A DNA stretch of 64,000 nt from Rhodococcus jostii NBRC 16295. Its GTDB lineage: Bacteria; Actinomycetota; Actinomycetes; Mycobacteriales; Mycobacteriaceae. Position numbers and translations under genes: made by a program. The stretch is taken from the NCBI RefSeq assembly GCF_001894825.1, contig NZ_BCWY01000022.1, forward strand, positions 48,637 through 112,636, in the 5' to 3' direction. Shown piece after piece: positions 8,762-17,495 of the stretch (the stretch's first letter is position 1; every line of letters starts with the position of its first letter). The notes beneath the pieces are model-generated. The model was given only the letters and a program-made list of their open reading frames with translations. It did no database searches and had not been told where the DNA came from.

Positions 8762-8780
8762 TTTTGGCTCCAATATTGAC
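8762..8780. promoter_or_regulatory. Putative GntR operator copy D in divergent promoter region
   Basis: TTTTGGCTCCAATATTGAC shares CCAATATTG and the spacing of the palindrome at 10473, with one degenerate arm. It lies in the 287-base divergent region between the ligase and the aldehyde dehydrogenase, so it could control both. Confidence 0.6.
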
Positions 8781-8877
8781 TACAGGTGTGATCGGCGTTA
8801 CTTTGAGCGGGCTGGCCGACTTCGTTCACGATTGCCGAGCGGCTACTGCCAGCTACCTGCAGAAGACGGAGACGCAC

Positions 8878-10383
8878 GTGACTTTGAATCAGATTTCCGA
8901 CGCCGCGCAGCGGACTCGCAATCCCGCAGTCGATGCGTTTCTTACGGATTCGAGCAAGATGCTGTTCATTGGCGGTGAATGGGTGCCTGCTGATTCCGGT
9001 GACGTACTCGATGTCGTGGATCCGGCGACCGAGGATGTCATCGCCCGAGTGGCCGCCGCGGGTGCCGTCGATGTGGATCGTGCGGTCACGGCCGCACGCG
9101 CGGCGTTCGAAACCGGACCGTGGTCGCTCCTGGGTCCCCTCGATCGAGCAAAGATTCTTCGTCGATGGGCCGATCTGATCGACACTCATCGCGAGGAACT
9201 TGCGCATCTCGAGTCGCTGAACAACGGCATGACGCTGGCGACGGCGGTTGCGTCGATCACCGATGCAGCCGAGACGGTCCGATTCTTCGCCGGCGGCGCA
9301 GAACACATTCACGGCGATACGCCGCAGACCGACCCGGGCTCGTTCAACTACACACTCCGCGATCCGATCGGCGTGTGTGGTGCCATCATCCCGTGGAACT
9401 CCCCGGTGACGAACTTCGTATGGAAGTCCTCGCCGATTCTGGCTGCGGGCAACGTACTCATCATCAAGCCCGCGGAGACGACGCCTCTGACGGCGGTTCG
9501 CCTGGGGGAGTTGCTCGCGGAAGCCGGCCTCCCGGGGGGCGTTCTCAATATCATCACCGGGTTGGGGCATTCTGCCGGAAGTGCGATCTCCGAACATCCG
9601 GGAATCGACAAGATTGCATTCACCGGTTCAACGCCGACGGGCCGTCAAATTCTCGCTGCGTCGGTATCCAATCTCAAGCGCGTCTCGCTCGAACTGGGCG
9701 GCAAGTCTCCCAACATCGTGTTCGACGATGCAGACCTCGACGCCGCGGTGACTGCGTCGATTATCGGATTCGTGTCCATCACGGGCCAGGTGTGTCTCGC
9801 CGGAACACGGTTGTTCGTGCAGCGTGGGATTCACGATCGGTTCGTGGAGGCGATGGTGAAGCAGGTTTCGGCGCTCACTGTCGGTGATCCGCTGGATCCG
9901 AACTCGTCGGTGGGACCGCTCGCGTCTCGCCAGCAGCTCGACAAGGTGTCGAGCTATCTCGCATTGGGCAAGGACGAGGGTGCGGTGGCAGCGGTGGGCG
10001 GAAATGCCTCGGGCGGAGGCGGAAAGGGTTTCTTCGTCGAGCCAACGGTATTCATCGGTGTCAGCAACGACATGAGAATCGCACGAGAGGAAATTTTCGG
10101 ACCCGTGCTGGCCGTCATTCCATTCGATGACGAGGAGGAGGCGATTCGGCTCGCAAATGACACCGAGTACGGCCTGGCAGCGGCGGTCTGGACGAGCGAT
10201 CTTCGTCGAGCACACACTGTTGCGAGGCGTATCAAGGCTGGAACCGTTTGGGTCAATGATTATTTCAAGCTCGACCCCAGGATGCCGTTCGGTGGTTTCA
10301 AACAGTCCGGGATCGGACGCGATTTCGGGCTCGACTGGTACCACTCCTGCACCGAACCGAAATCGGTGTTCGTGACTCTCTGA
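8878..10383 (+). CDS. Aldehyde dehydrogenase (NAD(P)+-dependent)
   Basis: A 501-residue ALDH of normal size. The GTG at 8878 follows GGAG. The catalytic glutamate is in LELGGKS (Glu272), the catalytic cysteine in GQVCLAG (Cys306), and the oxyanion asparagine in IPWNSP; FTGSTPTGR is the nucleotide loop and the end carries KSVFVTL. It oxidises an aldehyde intermediate to the acid that a neighbouring CoA ligase could take. It is divergent from the ligase operon with operator D between them, and is followed by a strong hairpin terminator. The substrate is not evident. Confidence 0.93.
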   Translation: MTLNQISDAAQRTRNPAVDAFLTDSSKMLFIGGEWVPADSGDVLDVVDPATEDVIARVAAAGAVDVDRAVTAARAAFETGPWSLLGPLDRAKILRRWADLIDTHREELAHLESLNNGMTLATAVASITDAAETVRFFAGGAEHIHGDTPQTDPGSFNYTLRDPIGVCGAIIPWNSPVTNFVWKSSPILAAGNVLIIKPAETTPLTAVRLGELLAEAGLPGGVLNIITGLGHSAGSAISEHPGIDKIAFTGSTPTGRQILAASVSNLKRVSLELGGKSPNIVFDDADLDAAVTASIIGFVSITGQVCLAGTRLFVQRGIHDRFVEAMVKQVSALTVGDPLDPNSSVGPLASRQQLDKVSSYLALGKDEGAVAAVGGNASGGGGKGFFVEPTVFIGVSNDMRIAREEIFGPVLAVIPFDDEEEAIRLANDTEYGLAAAVWTSDLRRAHTVARRIKAGTVWVNDYFKLDPRMPFGGFKQSGIGRDFGLDWYHSCTEPKSVFVTL

Positions 10384-10406
10384 CGTCGCCGATCTTTCGC
10401 AACTGC

Positions 10407-10447
10407 GCACGCGCCTCCTCCGTACATTTCGGAGGAGGCGCGTGTGC
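10407..10447 (+). terminator. Strong hairpin, probable terminator of the aldehyde dehydrogenase
   Basis: Arms GCACGCGCCTCCTCCG and its complement, with one G-T pair, flank a 7-base loop 23 bases after the stop codon. A short T run (TTT) follows. Confidence 0.8.
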
Positions 10448-10472
10448 TTTGGCGTGGGGACTAGATTTTCCT

Positions 10473-10500
10473 TAGGCAATATTGGAGCCAATATTGCCTA
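10473..10500. promoter_or_regulatory. Perfect palindromic GntR-type operator (copy E)
   Basis: A 13-base arm TAGGCAATATTGG and its exact reverse complement are separated by 2 bases. This is the most symmetrical copy of the repeat found before the other units of the island. It lies 232 bases upstream of the transporter start at 10733 and just after the terminator, so it most likely controls the transporter transcript. Confidence 0.75.
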
Positions 10501-10732
10501 AATGACGTGACGCGCATTACACTTGCCTTGCATCTCCGGGTGGTCCGAGGAAGTGTCGGTCATATCGAACGCGCAGGACGGGCATTCGTTCCGTACCCGC
10601 TGCACCGGTAATCCGGCTGTACCTCGTGCGTTCTGATCGACCCGGTCGTTATCGAGAGCATCTGTCGAAAGTATTGGTGGGCAACGGAAGTTGTCCTGGC
10701 AGTCTCCAGTCCCCCTGACTCGAAGGATCACT

Positions 10733-11734
10733 ATGCGATACTTCCATGCGGCATCCGGCGTGCTGACAAAATATCTGTCGATCTGGATCATTTGTAGCGC
10801 AGGTCTCGCCTTGCTGATTCCCGACCAACTCGCGCCGATCGCGGCCTATGCGAAGTACATCATCATGCTCTTGATGCTGATGATGGGATTGACTCTCTCT
10901 CCGCAGGATTTTGCGACTATCGCAAAGCGTCCGGTATCGGTGGTGATCGGTACGGTCTGTCACTTCACGATCATGCCGTTGCTGGCACTGGGCATCGCCA
11001 CAGCACTTCAACTAAGCTCCGATCTCACAATCGGACTCGTGCTGCTCGGTTCCATCGCAAGTGGTTCCGCCTCGACCGTGATGGTGTTCATCGCCAAAGG
11101 TGATGTAGCGCTTGCTGTTGCGTTGGGAACGCTGTCGACGTTTCTTTCCATCGGATTGACACCGCTGCTCATGAAGCTGTTGGTCGGTGAGATGATCACG
11201 ATCTCGGTTGCGTCCATGGCTCGTGACATCGCCCAGATCGTATTGGTCCCGATCGTGTTGGGTCTGGTCATCCGGTATGCGTTTCCGAAACTGGTACGCG
11301 GCTTCATGCCGTTGGTCGGTCCGATATCAGGTGTCGCGATCATCGTGATCTCCGGTGGTGTCTTCGCAGCAGGAAACGCAGCGTTCCTCGCGAGTGGCCC
11401 GATCATCATCCTGGCTGTCATCCTCCACAACGTTGGCGGTTTCGCTCTCGGTTATCTGGGTAGCCGTGCGACAGGTCGATCCTTCCGGGAAACTCGCGCG
11501 ATCACCCTGGAGGTCGGTATGCAGAATGCCGGGCTTGCGTCGGCTCTCGCCAACACCTATTTCAGTCCGGCTGCAGCTCTCCCGAGCGCAATCGCCGGAT
11601 CATGGCACGTCATCTCCGGTGCGATCCTCGCTAGGTTCTGGGCAAGCAGAACCGAGTCGGAGGATCGTCGTACATCGACTGGTGTAGCAGCAGATGTAAG
11701 AGAAGGGACATCGGGTGTGCTCGCCCAGGAGTGA
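10733..11734 (+). CDS. Bile acid:sodium symporter (BASS) family transporter
   Basis: A 333-residue integral membrane protein with about nine or ten hydrophobic helices. The ATG at 10733 has AAGGA 6 bases upstream. Family features are MMGLTLSPQDF in the early region, GSIASGSASTVMVFIAKGDVALAV (the substrate/sodium crossover region) and ITLEVGMQNAGLASALA in the second half, which corresponds to the conserved ExGMQN motif. BASS proteins import organic anions with sodium, including bile acids, pantoate and short acids. In this context an alicyclic or terpenoid carboxylate is plausible. The C-terminal 25 residues are charged and probably cytoplasmic. Confidence 0.88.
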   Translation: MRYFHAASGVLTKYLSIWIICSAGLALLIPDQLAPIAAYAKYIIMLLMLMMGLTLSPQDFATIAKRPVSVVIGTVCHFTIMPLLALGIATALQLSSDLTIGLVLLGSIASGSASTVMVFIAKGDVALAVALGTLSTFLSIGLTPLLMKLLVGEMITISVASMARDIAQIVLVPIVLGLVIRYAFPKLVRGFMPLVGPISGVAIIVISGGVFAAGNAAFLASGPIIILAVILHNVGGFALGYLGSRATGRSFRETRAITLEVGMQNAGLASALANTYFSPAAALPSAIAGSWHVISGAILARFWASRTESEDRRTSTGVAADVREGTSGVLAQE

Positions 11735-11826
11735 GCTACCCCGCAGATTCATGGACGGAAGCGGTCCAGTACTTACCGGGAAGGTCTTCACATGAACTTC
11801 CCGTCGCACTATGAGGAGCATGCCGC

Positions 11827-13503
11827 ATGACAACGGACACGATTCGTACTTCCGACGGCGCGGATCTCGTGCAACCCGGTCTCCTTCCCGAACTGCGAGA
11901 TCGTACGGTGGACAACCTGTGGCAGCGGGCGGTGCGGTCGAATCCGCAGGGGACGTTTCTACTGTGGGAGACCAGTGAGTTCACCTACGCCGAGGCGGAT
12001 GTCGAGGTCGCGAAGACGACCCGAATGTTGCGTGACGCCGGCGTCACGCCTGGAACTCATGTCGCGGTTCTGCTCGACAACAGGCCGGAGTACATCTGGC
12101 TTCTCCTCGCGATCGGACGGATCGGAGCAGTGGGGGTACCCATTCACGCGGAGGCCAAAGGCCAACTGCTGGGTCACTTTCTAAGATCCACCGACTGCAG
12201 CTACGGCGTCATTGCCTCATCCCAGACGGCGAACGTCGAATCCGTTCTGGGAGAGGACCGTCTCGGCTACGTGTGGATCCTCGATGACGTACCGGCCGGC
12301 GAGATCGGTACGGTCCCTCGGCTGGGACGCGTTCAGGAACCGTACGCGCCCAAAGATGTCGCGGATGGCGGCAAAGATGATGAGCACCGAGTTCCGCGTT
12401 TCAGCGACAACTATCTGCTGATGTTCACCTCTGGGACGTCGGGACCGTCCAAAGCCGCCGTAGTGAGCCAGGCTCAACCGATTACCCACGCGCTGAAGAT
12501 TGCGGAATCCTGCGGTTGGAACGCACAGGAGCGCTTCTACACCTGCCTGCCCCTCTCCCATGCCAATGCGCAGTGTCACACGCTCCTGCCGGCCATCGGT
12601 CTCGGTGCGACGGTAGTGTTGGGCCGCCGCTTCTCGGTGCGCAAATTTTGGTCTGATGTACAGCGTTTCGACTGCACAGCAGTCAGCTTGCTCGGGAGCA
12701 TGTTGCAGCTGTTGTGGAAGAAGGCGCCGTCACCGGAAGAGTCCGACAACCGCGTGTCGACGGTGCTGGTGGTGCCGTTCCCGCGCAATGTGCAGGAATT
12801 CGACGACCGCTACCAAGCCCGGTTCGCCACTCTCTACGGCCTGACCGAATGTGCACCGGTGTCGATTTCTCGACCTGGGGAGGGATACGACCGTCCAGCA
12901 GGAATGGCAGGTCGTATCCTGCGGGACCACAACGACGTGCGAATCGTCGATGCCGATGACATCGAAGTTCCGCTGGGAACGGTTGGCGAGATCGCGGTGC
13001 GTCGACACGACCCCTACATCACCGTGCAGCGCTACTACGGACGTGAGCGCGAGACGTGGGACGACTTCCGCAATCTATGGTTCCACACCGGTGACTTCGG
13101 CTACGTGGACGAGGACGACTACCTGTATTTCGCGGGGCGCAAATCCGATTCACTTCGACGACGGGGTGAGAACGTGTCCATCAGAGAGCTCGAAGAGGTC
13201 CTGCAGTCGTTCACCGGGGTGTTGGAAGCGGCGGTCATCGCCGTCCCATCGGACCTGGGCGACATGTCCGAGGACGACATCGCCGTGTACTTCACGTCCG
13301 AAGACGGTGCACAGCTCACCGCAGAGCAACTCGATCTGCTGGCGGAGGCGGAATTGTCCCGATACATGCGTCCCCGCTACATACGCCACGTCGACGACCT
13401 ACCCAAAACCCCGACCTCGAAGATCCGCAAGGACGTTCTCCGGCGTGATGCCGAGGTCAACCTGACCCAGTTCTTCGACGCGGAGACACGCAGGCAGATC
13501 TGA
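11827..13503 (+). CDS. AMP-forming acyl-CoA synthetase
   Basis: A 558-residue ANL-superfamily enzyme with SD GAGGAG before the ATG. Motifs: MFTSGTSGPSKAAVVS (A3), LYGLTECAPVS (A5), WFHTGDFGYVDEDDYLYFAGRKSDSLRRRGENVS (A7-A8) and the catalytic C-terminal lysine region LPKTPTSKIRKDVL. It resembles the ligase at 6998-8590 but is a distinct paralogue, so the pathway probably has two acid-activation steps, or this enzyme serves the imported acid. It lies 92 bases after the transporter and 111 bases before the P450, all in one direction. Confidence 0.9.
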   Translation: MTTDTIRTSDGADLVQPGLLPELRDRTVDNLWQRAVRSNPQGTFLLWETSEFTYAEADVEVAKTTRMLRDAGVTPGTHVAVLLDNRPEYIWLLLAIGRIGAVGVPIHAEAKGQLLGHFLRSTDCSYGVIASSQTANVESVLGEDRLGYVWILDDVPAGEIGTVPRLGRVQEPYAPKDVADGGKDDEHRVPRFSDNYLLMFTSGTSGPSKAAVVSQAQPITHALKIAESCGWNAQERFYTCLPLSHANAQCHTLLPAIGLGATVVLGRRFSVRKFWSDVQRFDCTAVSLLGSMLQLLWKKAPSPEESDNRVSTVLVVPFPRNVQEFDDRYQARFATLYGLTECAPVSISRPGEGYDRPAGMAGRILRDHNDVRIVDADDIEVPLGTVGEIAVRRHDPYITVQRYYGRERETWDDFRNLWFHTGDFGYVDEDDYLYFAGRKSDSLRRRGENVSIRELEEVLQSFTGVLEAAVIAVPSDLGDMSEDDIAVYFTSEDGAQLTAEQLDLLAEAELSRYMRPRYIRHVDDLPKTPTSKIRKDVLRRDAEVNLTQFFDAETRRQI

Positions 13504-13614
13504 TCCAGCATTGTTCACGTCTTCGCCTCGACAGCGCCACGACTTCGGTCTATGTCGCGTATGCGCCCCGGTTCCACCATTCGTCCTGATTTTCCCCCTC
13601 GAGAAGGAGAAATC

Positions 13615-14868
13615 ATGCACACCGCCACCGCAGACGTACCCGACATCCTGTCGGACGAGCACGACAACGATCCGCAGATCGCCTACCAGTATCTGAGGGA
13701 AGTGTCTCCGGTGGTCTACCATCCGGGATCCGACAGTTACCTGGTTTCGAGGCATTCGGACGTCCAACGGTTACTGCGCGGACAGGAAACCAATTCACAG
13801 AATTACGCGGACGGACTCGGTCTCATCTTCGGACGTACCGTGCTCGAGTTGGACGGCAAGGAGCATCAGTCACACCGCTTGTTGCTGAACCCCTTGTTCC
13901 ATACTGTCCGAATCGACGACCTGCGCCCCACTGTGACGACAACGGTGGAGCAGATGTTCCTGCCGCAACTCGATGCAGCAGCAGACCGCGTTCGGACCGG
14001 CGAGCGAGAGTTCGCGTCGATAGATTTGGTGTCTACCTACTTCGGCGAACTCCCCATCTCCGTCATCGAAACGATGCTCGACCTTCCACGAGAACGGCAC
14101 GAGGACTTTTCCCGCTGGTACCGGGCTTTTCATGCTTTCACCGCCAACCTGTCGGGTGATCAGGGAGTCATCGACCGCGGATTGGCGGCCCGAGCAGAGA
14201 TGACGGAGTACGTGCTACCCCTCATCGAAGAGCGGCGTGCCAAACCTGGCGCCGACCTGATATCGCAGATGGCGTTGGCGGAGATAGACGGCAATCGACT
14301 CAGTGACGAAGAAGTACGCGCGTTCGTCAGTCTCATGATCACGGCCGGTGGAGAGACGACCGACCGCGCGCTCGGTCTGATGCTGCTCAACCTCTTACAA
14401 CATCCGGACCAGCTCAGTGCGGTTCGAGACAACCGCGAGCTCATCGTAGACGCGTTCGTCGAGACGATGCGTTACACGCCACCCGTCGGGATAGCGGGTA
14501 GACAGGCTGCAGTCGACATCGAGCTACACGGAGTGACAATTCCGAAGGGCGCACGAATCAACCTTCTGATTGCCGCAGCTAACAGGGACCCGCGAAAGTT
14601 CCACAGACCGAACGACTTCGACATGTTCCGCCAAGACAACAGCACATCGAAGGGTTTCAGCGGTGCGTCTGATCATCTGGGTTTCGCAACGGGAAGACAC
14701 TTCTGTGTCGGGGCCCAGTTGGCGAAGGCCGAGATCGAGATTGCAACCGGCATGATCTTGGATAACATGTCGAACTTGAGGCTCGCCGAAGGGTTCGTGC
14801 CTAAGCCGACCGGGCTGTGGACGCGAGGCGTCGATGTCCTCGAGGTCGCGTTTCTGCCGAACAGGTAG
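13615..14868 (+). CDS. Cytochrome P450 monooxygenase
   Basis: A 417-residue soluble bacterial P450. The ATG at 13615 has AGAAGGAGAA just upstream. The I-helix oxygen-binding motif is AGGETT (244-249), the K-helix ExxR is ETMR (283-286), and the heme-binding loop is FATGRHFCVG with the thiolate Cys364. Such enzymes need a ferredoxin and reductase, which are not encoded next to it. In bicyclic terpenoid pathways a P450 makes the first hydroxylation, followed by an SDR and a beta-diketone hydrolase; all three kinds are in this island. The actual substrate is unknown. Confidence 0.93.
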   Translation: MHTATADVPDILSDEHDNDPQIAYQYLREVSPVVYHPGSDSYLVSRHSDVQRLLRGQETNSQNYADGLGLIFGRTVLELDGKEHQSHRLLLNPLFHTVRIDDLRPTVTTTVEQMFLPQLDAAADRVRTGEREFASIDLVSTYFGELPISVIETMLDLPRERHEDFSRWYRAFHAFTANLSGDQGVIDRGLAARAEMTEYVLPLIEERRAKPGADLISQMALAEIDGNRLSDEEVRAFVSLMITAGGETTDRALGLMLLNLLQHPDQLSAVRDNRELIVDAFVETMRYTPPVGIAGRQAAVDIELHGVTIPKGARINLLIAAANRDPRKFHRPNDFDMFRQDNSTSKGFSGASDHLGFATGRHFCVGAQLAKAEIEIATGMILDNMSNLRLAEGFVPKPTGLWTRGVDVLEVAFLPNR

Positions 14869-14972
14869 ACCAGCGTGAGCAGATCCTCGGCAGCCGGAGC
14901 ATTGCGGTGCCATCGCCCCCAGATCACGCGCACCGCGTTGATCAGGACTCGCGGCCAAGGGCTTGCTTTGGA

Positions 14973-15021
14973 GCGAACCTCGCTACCGGCCATCTGTCCG
15001 CAGGTCGGTAGCGAGGTTCGC
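14973..15021. terminator. Perfect 16-bp inverted repeat, possible terminator downstream of the P450
   Basis: GCGAACCTCGCTACCG is exactly complementary to 15006-15021, with a 17-base loop, 105 bases after the P450 stop. No T tract follows, so it could equally be a protein site or an old IS end. Confidence 0.5.
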
Positions 15022-15068
15022 AAGACGAAACATCGAGGCTAGAGGAGGCTAGAGGCAATTCCGTTTAC

Positions 15069-15485
15069 TTATGGAGACGGTACGGAGTCGCCCGAGAGGA
15101 CGACAGGGCGGCGGCCGATGGGGTGCTTGACGTGGAAGACGGACATCTTGCGTTTGACCGCGCGGGGTTGACGTGGGGACGTCGGGGCGGCAGGCGGTCG
15201 TGGAGGATCTCCGTGGTGACACATATCCTCGCGTTCGGTCAACGACAGGTACCTTCCCGAGACCGGGGTCAACTCGATCGGTGACATCCCACCAGCCTGG
15301 CGGAACCACCGGGTCCCCACCGGCCCCGACACGCCGCACGTCTTCGCTGCGTCGTCGCTCGTGAGGCCCTCGGCGATCCGCGCCCGGAACGCCAGCTCAA
15401 GGTCCCGGCGCACCGGAGGGCGTCCCGGCGACCGCATCACCGCACGCCCCGTTAACGCTGCCGCCCATCCTGGTGGTCGTCCCAT
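15069..15485 (-). pseudogene. IS30-family transposase, N-terminal remnant
   Basis: From an ATG at 15485 the frame begins MGRPPGWAAA and continues RSPGRPPVRRDLELAF, a helix-turn-helix segment EGLTSDDAAKTCGVSG and VGTRWFRQAGG, then VSGRYLSLTERED. This is the usual opening of a group of actinobacterial IS30 transposases. After about residue 85 the similarity stops and an unrelated tail runs to 15069; the DDE catalytic core is missing. It is a truncated relic, joined head to head with the IS3 fragment on its right. Confidence 0.75.
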
Positions 15486-15524
15486 CCCACACCTCCATTG
15501 TCGAGGTGTTGCTTCCACCGGTTG

Positions 15525-15820
15525 AACCTGGTCAGTTCCGTTCTGGATTGTTCGTAGAATTGTTGGCCTGCAATGGTTTACAAGGCTCTATGGGGAAGGT
15601 GGGGGCATGTGATGACAATGCGGCGATGGAATCGTTCTTCGCGTTGCTGCAACGCAACGTCCTTGACCGTCGCCGCTGGAGCAGCCGTGAGGAACTACGG
15701 TTGGCGATCGTCGGGTGGATCGAGACGACCTACCACGGGCGGCGCCGGCAACGCGGGCTTGGTCGACTGACGCCCGTCGAGTATGAGACGCTCCATCAGA
15801 CCGCACACGTGCACACCCCG
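15525..15820 (+). pseudogene. IS3-family transposase (OrfB) C-terminal remnant
   Basis: The frame contains QFRS, GLQGSMGKVGACDDNAAMESFF and LLQRNVLDRRRW, then HGRRRQRGLGRLTPVEYE. This is the end of an rve-domain IS3 transposase, including the last catalytic glutamate in AAMESFF. The N-terminal half, OrfA and the native stop are absent, and the frame runs on into unrelated sequence until 16141. No start codon of its own is credible. Confidence 0.8.
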
Positions 15821-15954
15821 TGTGTCAACCAGGGTGGGGGCAGTCCCGAATTCGGCCCCTTGAACCTACAACCGCACCGGGCCGATAGTGGGCCGAACGC
15901 GGCGGCAGGCACAAGGACCCCGAGCGTGAACCGAGACGCCGCCGACGGGCCACA

Positions 15955-16398
15955 TGCAACCGCCAAAACGGGGTGCGGCACCTGTTCGCCGCCTACGATT
16001 TGGCCACCGACAGGCTCTACGGGCATGTCAAGGACACCAAAACCCGCACCCAGTTCCTTACGTTCTGCCGCTACCTGCGCAGCCTCTACCCGGCCGGCAT
16101 GCGCCTGGCGATCGTGTGCGACAACTTCTCCCCGCACCTGACTACGAAGAAGTGCCGCCGGGTCGCCAACTGGGCGGAGGCGAACAACGTCGAGATCGCA
16201 TACACGCCCACGAATAGTTCGTGGTTGAACCGGATCGCGGCGCAGTTCACCGCGCTGGGCTACTTCGCGCTCGATGGCACCGACCATGCTTATCATCGCG
16301 AGCAGGCCAGCATGATCCGCCGCTACATCATCTGGCGGAACAAGCATGCCGCCGACGAACGGTGGCGGGAGATCGTGAACAAGGCAAACGTTGCCTGA
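15955..16398 (+). pseudogene. IS630-family transposase C-terminal remnant
   Basis: The frame from about 15973 encodes the DDE half of an IS630 transposase: LFAAYDLATDRLYGHVKD, then AIVCDNFSPHL with the second catalytic aspartate, then YTPTNSSWLNRIAAQFTALGYFAL. In related copies I know this last motif reads NRIEAQF, so the catalytic glutamate appears to be replaced by alanine here. The N-terminal helix-turn-helix and first aspartate are missing. It abuts the IS3 remnant on the left and a small broken gene on the right. Confidence 0.8.
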
Positions 16399-16423
16399 TG
16401 CGGCACTAGTTTCCGTATCTCTC

Positions 16424-16656
16424 GATGATCACAGCTCGATTCAGGAATGACCTGCCACAACTGCTCGTTGAATTGGCGCGTTGTCATTCCGAAGTGGATG
16501 AGATTTCTTCTTCGGTGGCACACTCGTATGGCGCCCACATGCTGGCGAATTCGATGAGGAACTCCGCCTCACTGTCGGGATGCTTGCGCTTGCGGTTGAC
16601 TTCACTCCTGGCGGCGCGACGTTGTGGCGCCATCGGCGATACGATTGAGAGTCCAT
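16424..16656 (-). pseudogene. Broken copy of the small WAPFGG-type protein family
   Basis: Pieces in all three minus frames align with the intact gene at 50545-50844: MDSQSYRRWRHN in one frame, KHPDSEAEFLIEFASMWAPY in a second, and FGMTTRQFNEQLWQVIPESS in a third. At least two frameshifts are therefore present, and the 3' end runs into the IS630 remnant. The family is unknown to me beyond resembling short actinobacterial proteins with a single helix-turn-helix-like segment. Confidence 0.65.
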
Positions 16657-16670
16657 AGGGTTCCACACAT

Positions 16671-17051
16671 CTATCCGGGCCTGAGGAGGCCGTCGGAATC
16701 AAGATCGCCTCCGCCGCAACGAGGTGGACACGCGGTGCTGTCAGTCGTTCTCGCGTGACCGTCAACTTTCCTATCCAATGCCGAACTACGCACCGTAGGG
16801 ACGCGGGAATACGACCGTTGCTTGTTCTGATGCAGCGGCGCGAGTTTGAGGGTGCACAGCGCGTCGAGCCGGCGTCGGACGCTGTCGTTCACGCCGGGGT
16901 GGTGGGTGAGGAGACGTTGTAATCGCTGGTAGAACACGGTGGGGAAGACGCCGAACTCGGGCAGGATGTGTTCGTCTCCGCCTCCGAAAGGCGCCCACTT
17001 GACCGCGAAGTCGAGCATGGCGAGTTCGCCTTCGGTCACGTCGTCTCCCAT
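16671..17051 (-). CDS. Small hypothetical protein related to the WAPFGG family
   Basis: From an ATG at 17051 the frame reads MGDDVTEGELAMLDFAVKWAPFGGGDEHILPEFGVFPTVFYQRLQRLL. This is clearly related to the segment LIEFAVVWAPFGGAAEEDI and FGMTTRRFIERLWQVI of the gene at 50545. The pattern (acidic helix, GG turn, short helix-turn-helix-like part) recalls DUF3263-type actinobacterial proteins, which may bind DNA. The last about 50 residues look non-homologous, so the true C-terminus may be lost. Function unknown. Confidence 0.5.
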   Translation of the reverse strand: MGDDVTEGELAMLDFAVKWAPFGGGDEHILPEFGVFPTVFYQRLQRLLTHHPGVNDSVRRRLDALCTLKLAPLHQNKQRSYSRVPTVRSSALDRKVDGHARTTDSTACPPRCGGGDLDSDGLLRPG

Positions 17052-17495
17052 CTTCCAGCCTGATATATGCGGGTGTGTAGGCGTGGCCGCGCGAGGCGTC
17101 GCACGGCCACGCCGACCGGTCATTGCACGTCGAGATAGACGCTCGTCCGGTGGGCGCATCCACCGACCCGATCGCGGTCGTGTGGACCACCTCCGGGACG
17201 CCGAAAGCCACTGGCCAGCCGTGTCGGTGGTACTACTCCCTGGGGGTGTTCCAACGCCAGGTCAATCATGGTGGTGAGCAATCGGTTTCGCCGGCGGCCT
17301 GGGCACGATGAGGAGTGCCGTGCCGGCAGTCTGCCCATCGGTAGGTGGCCATCCGAAGGGGACCGCTTCGACTGCAACCCCGACGGCGCAGACTTGCATA
17401 CGCGACATCGATTCGGCACGCGATCCACCATGTCGGCAGTGAGGGGAATGCCGCGTAGCCGGCCAACCTTGGCGCCCTCGTCCCGGCCGCCGGTG
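17052..17495. other. Stretch without a supported gene
   Basis: No open frame here has a recognisable family, a good SD or consistent codon bias. It separates the IS/small-gene debris from the Rieske oxygenase module. Confidence 0.6.
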
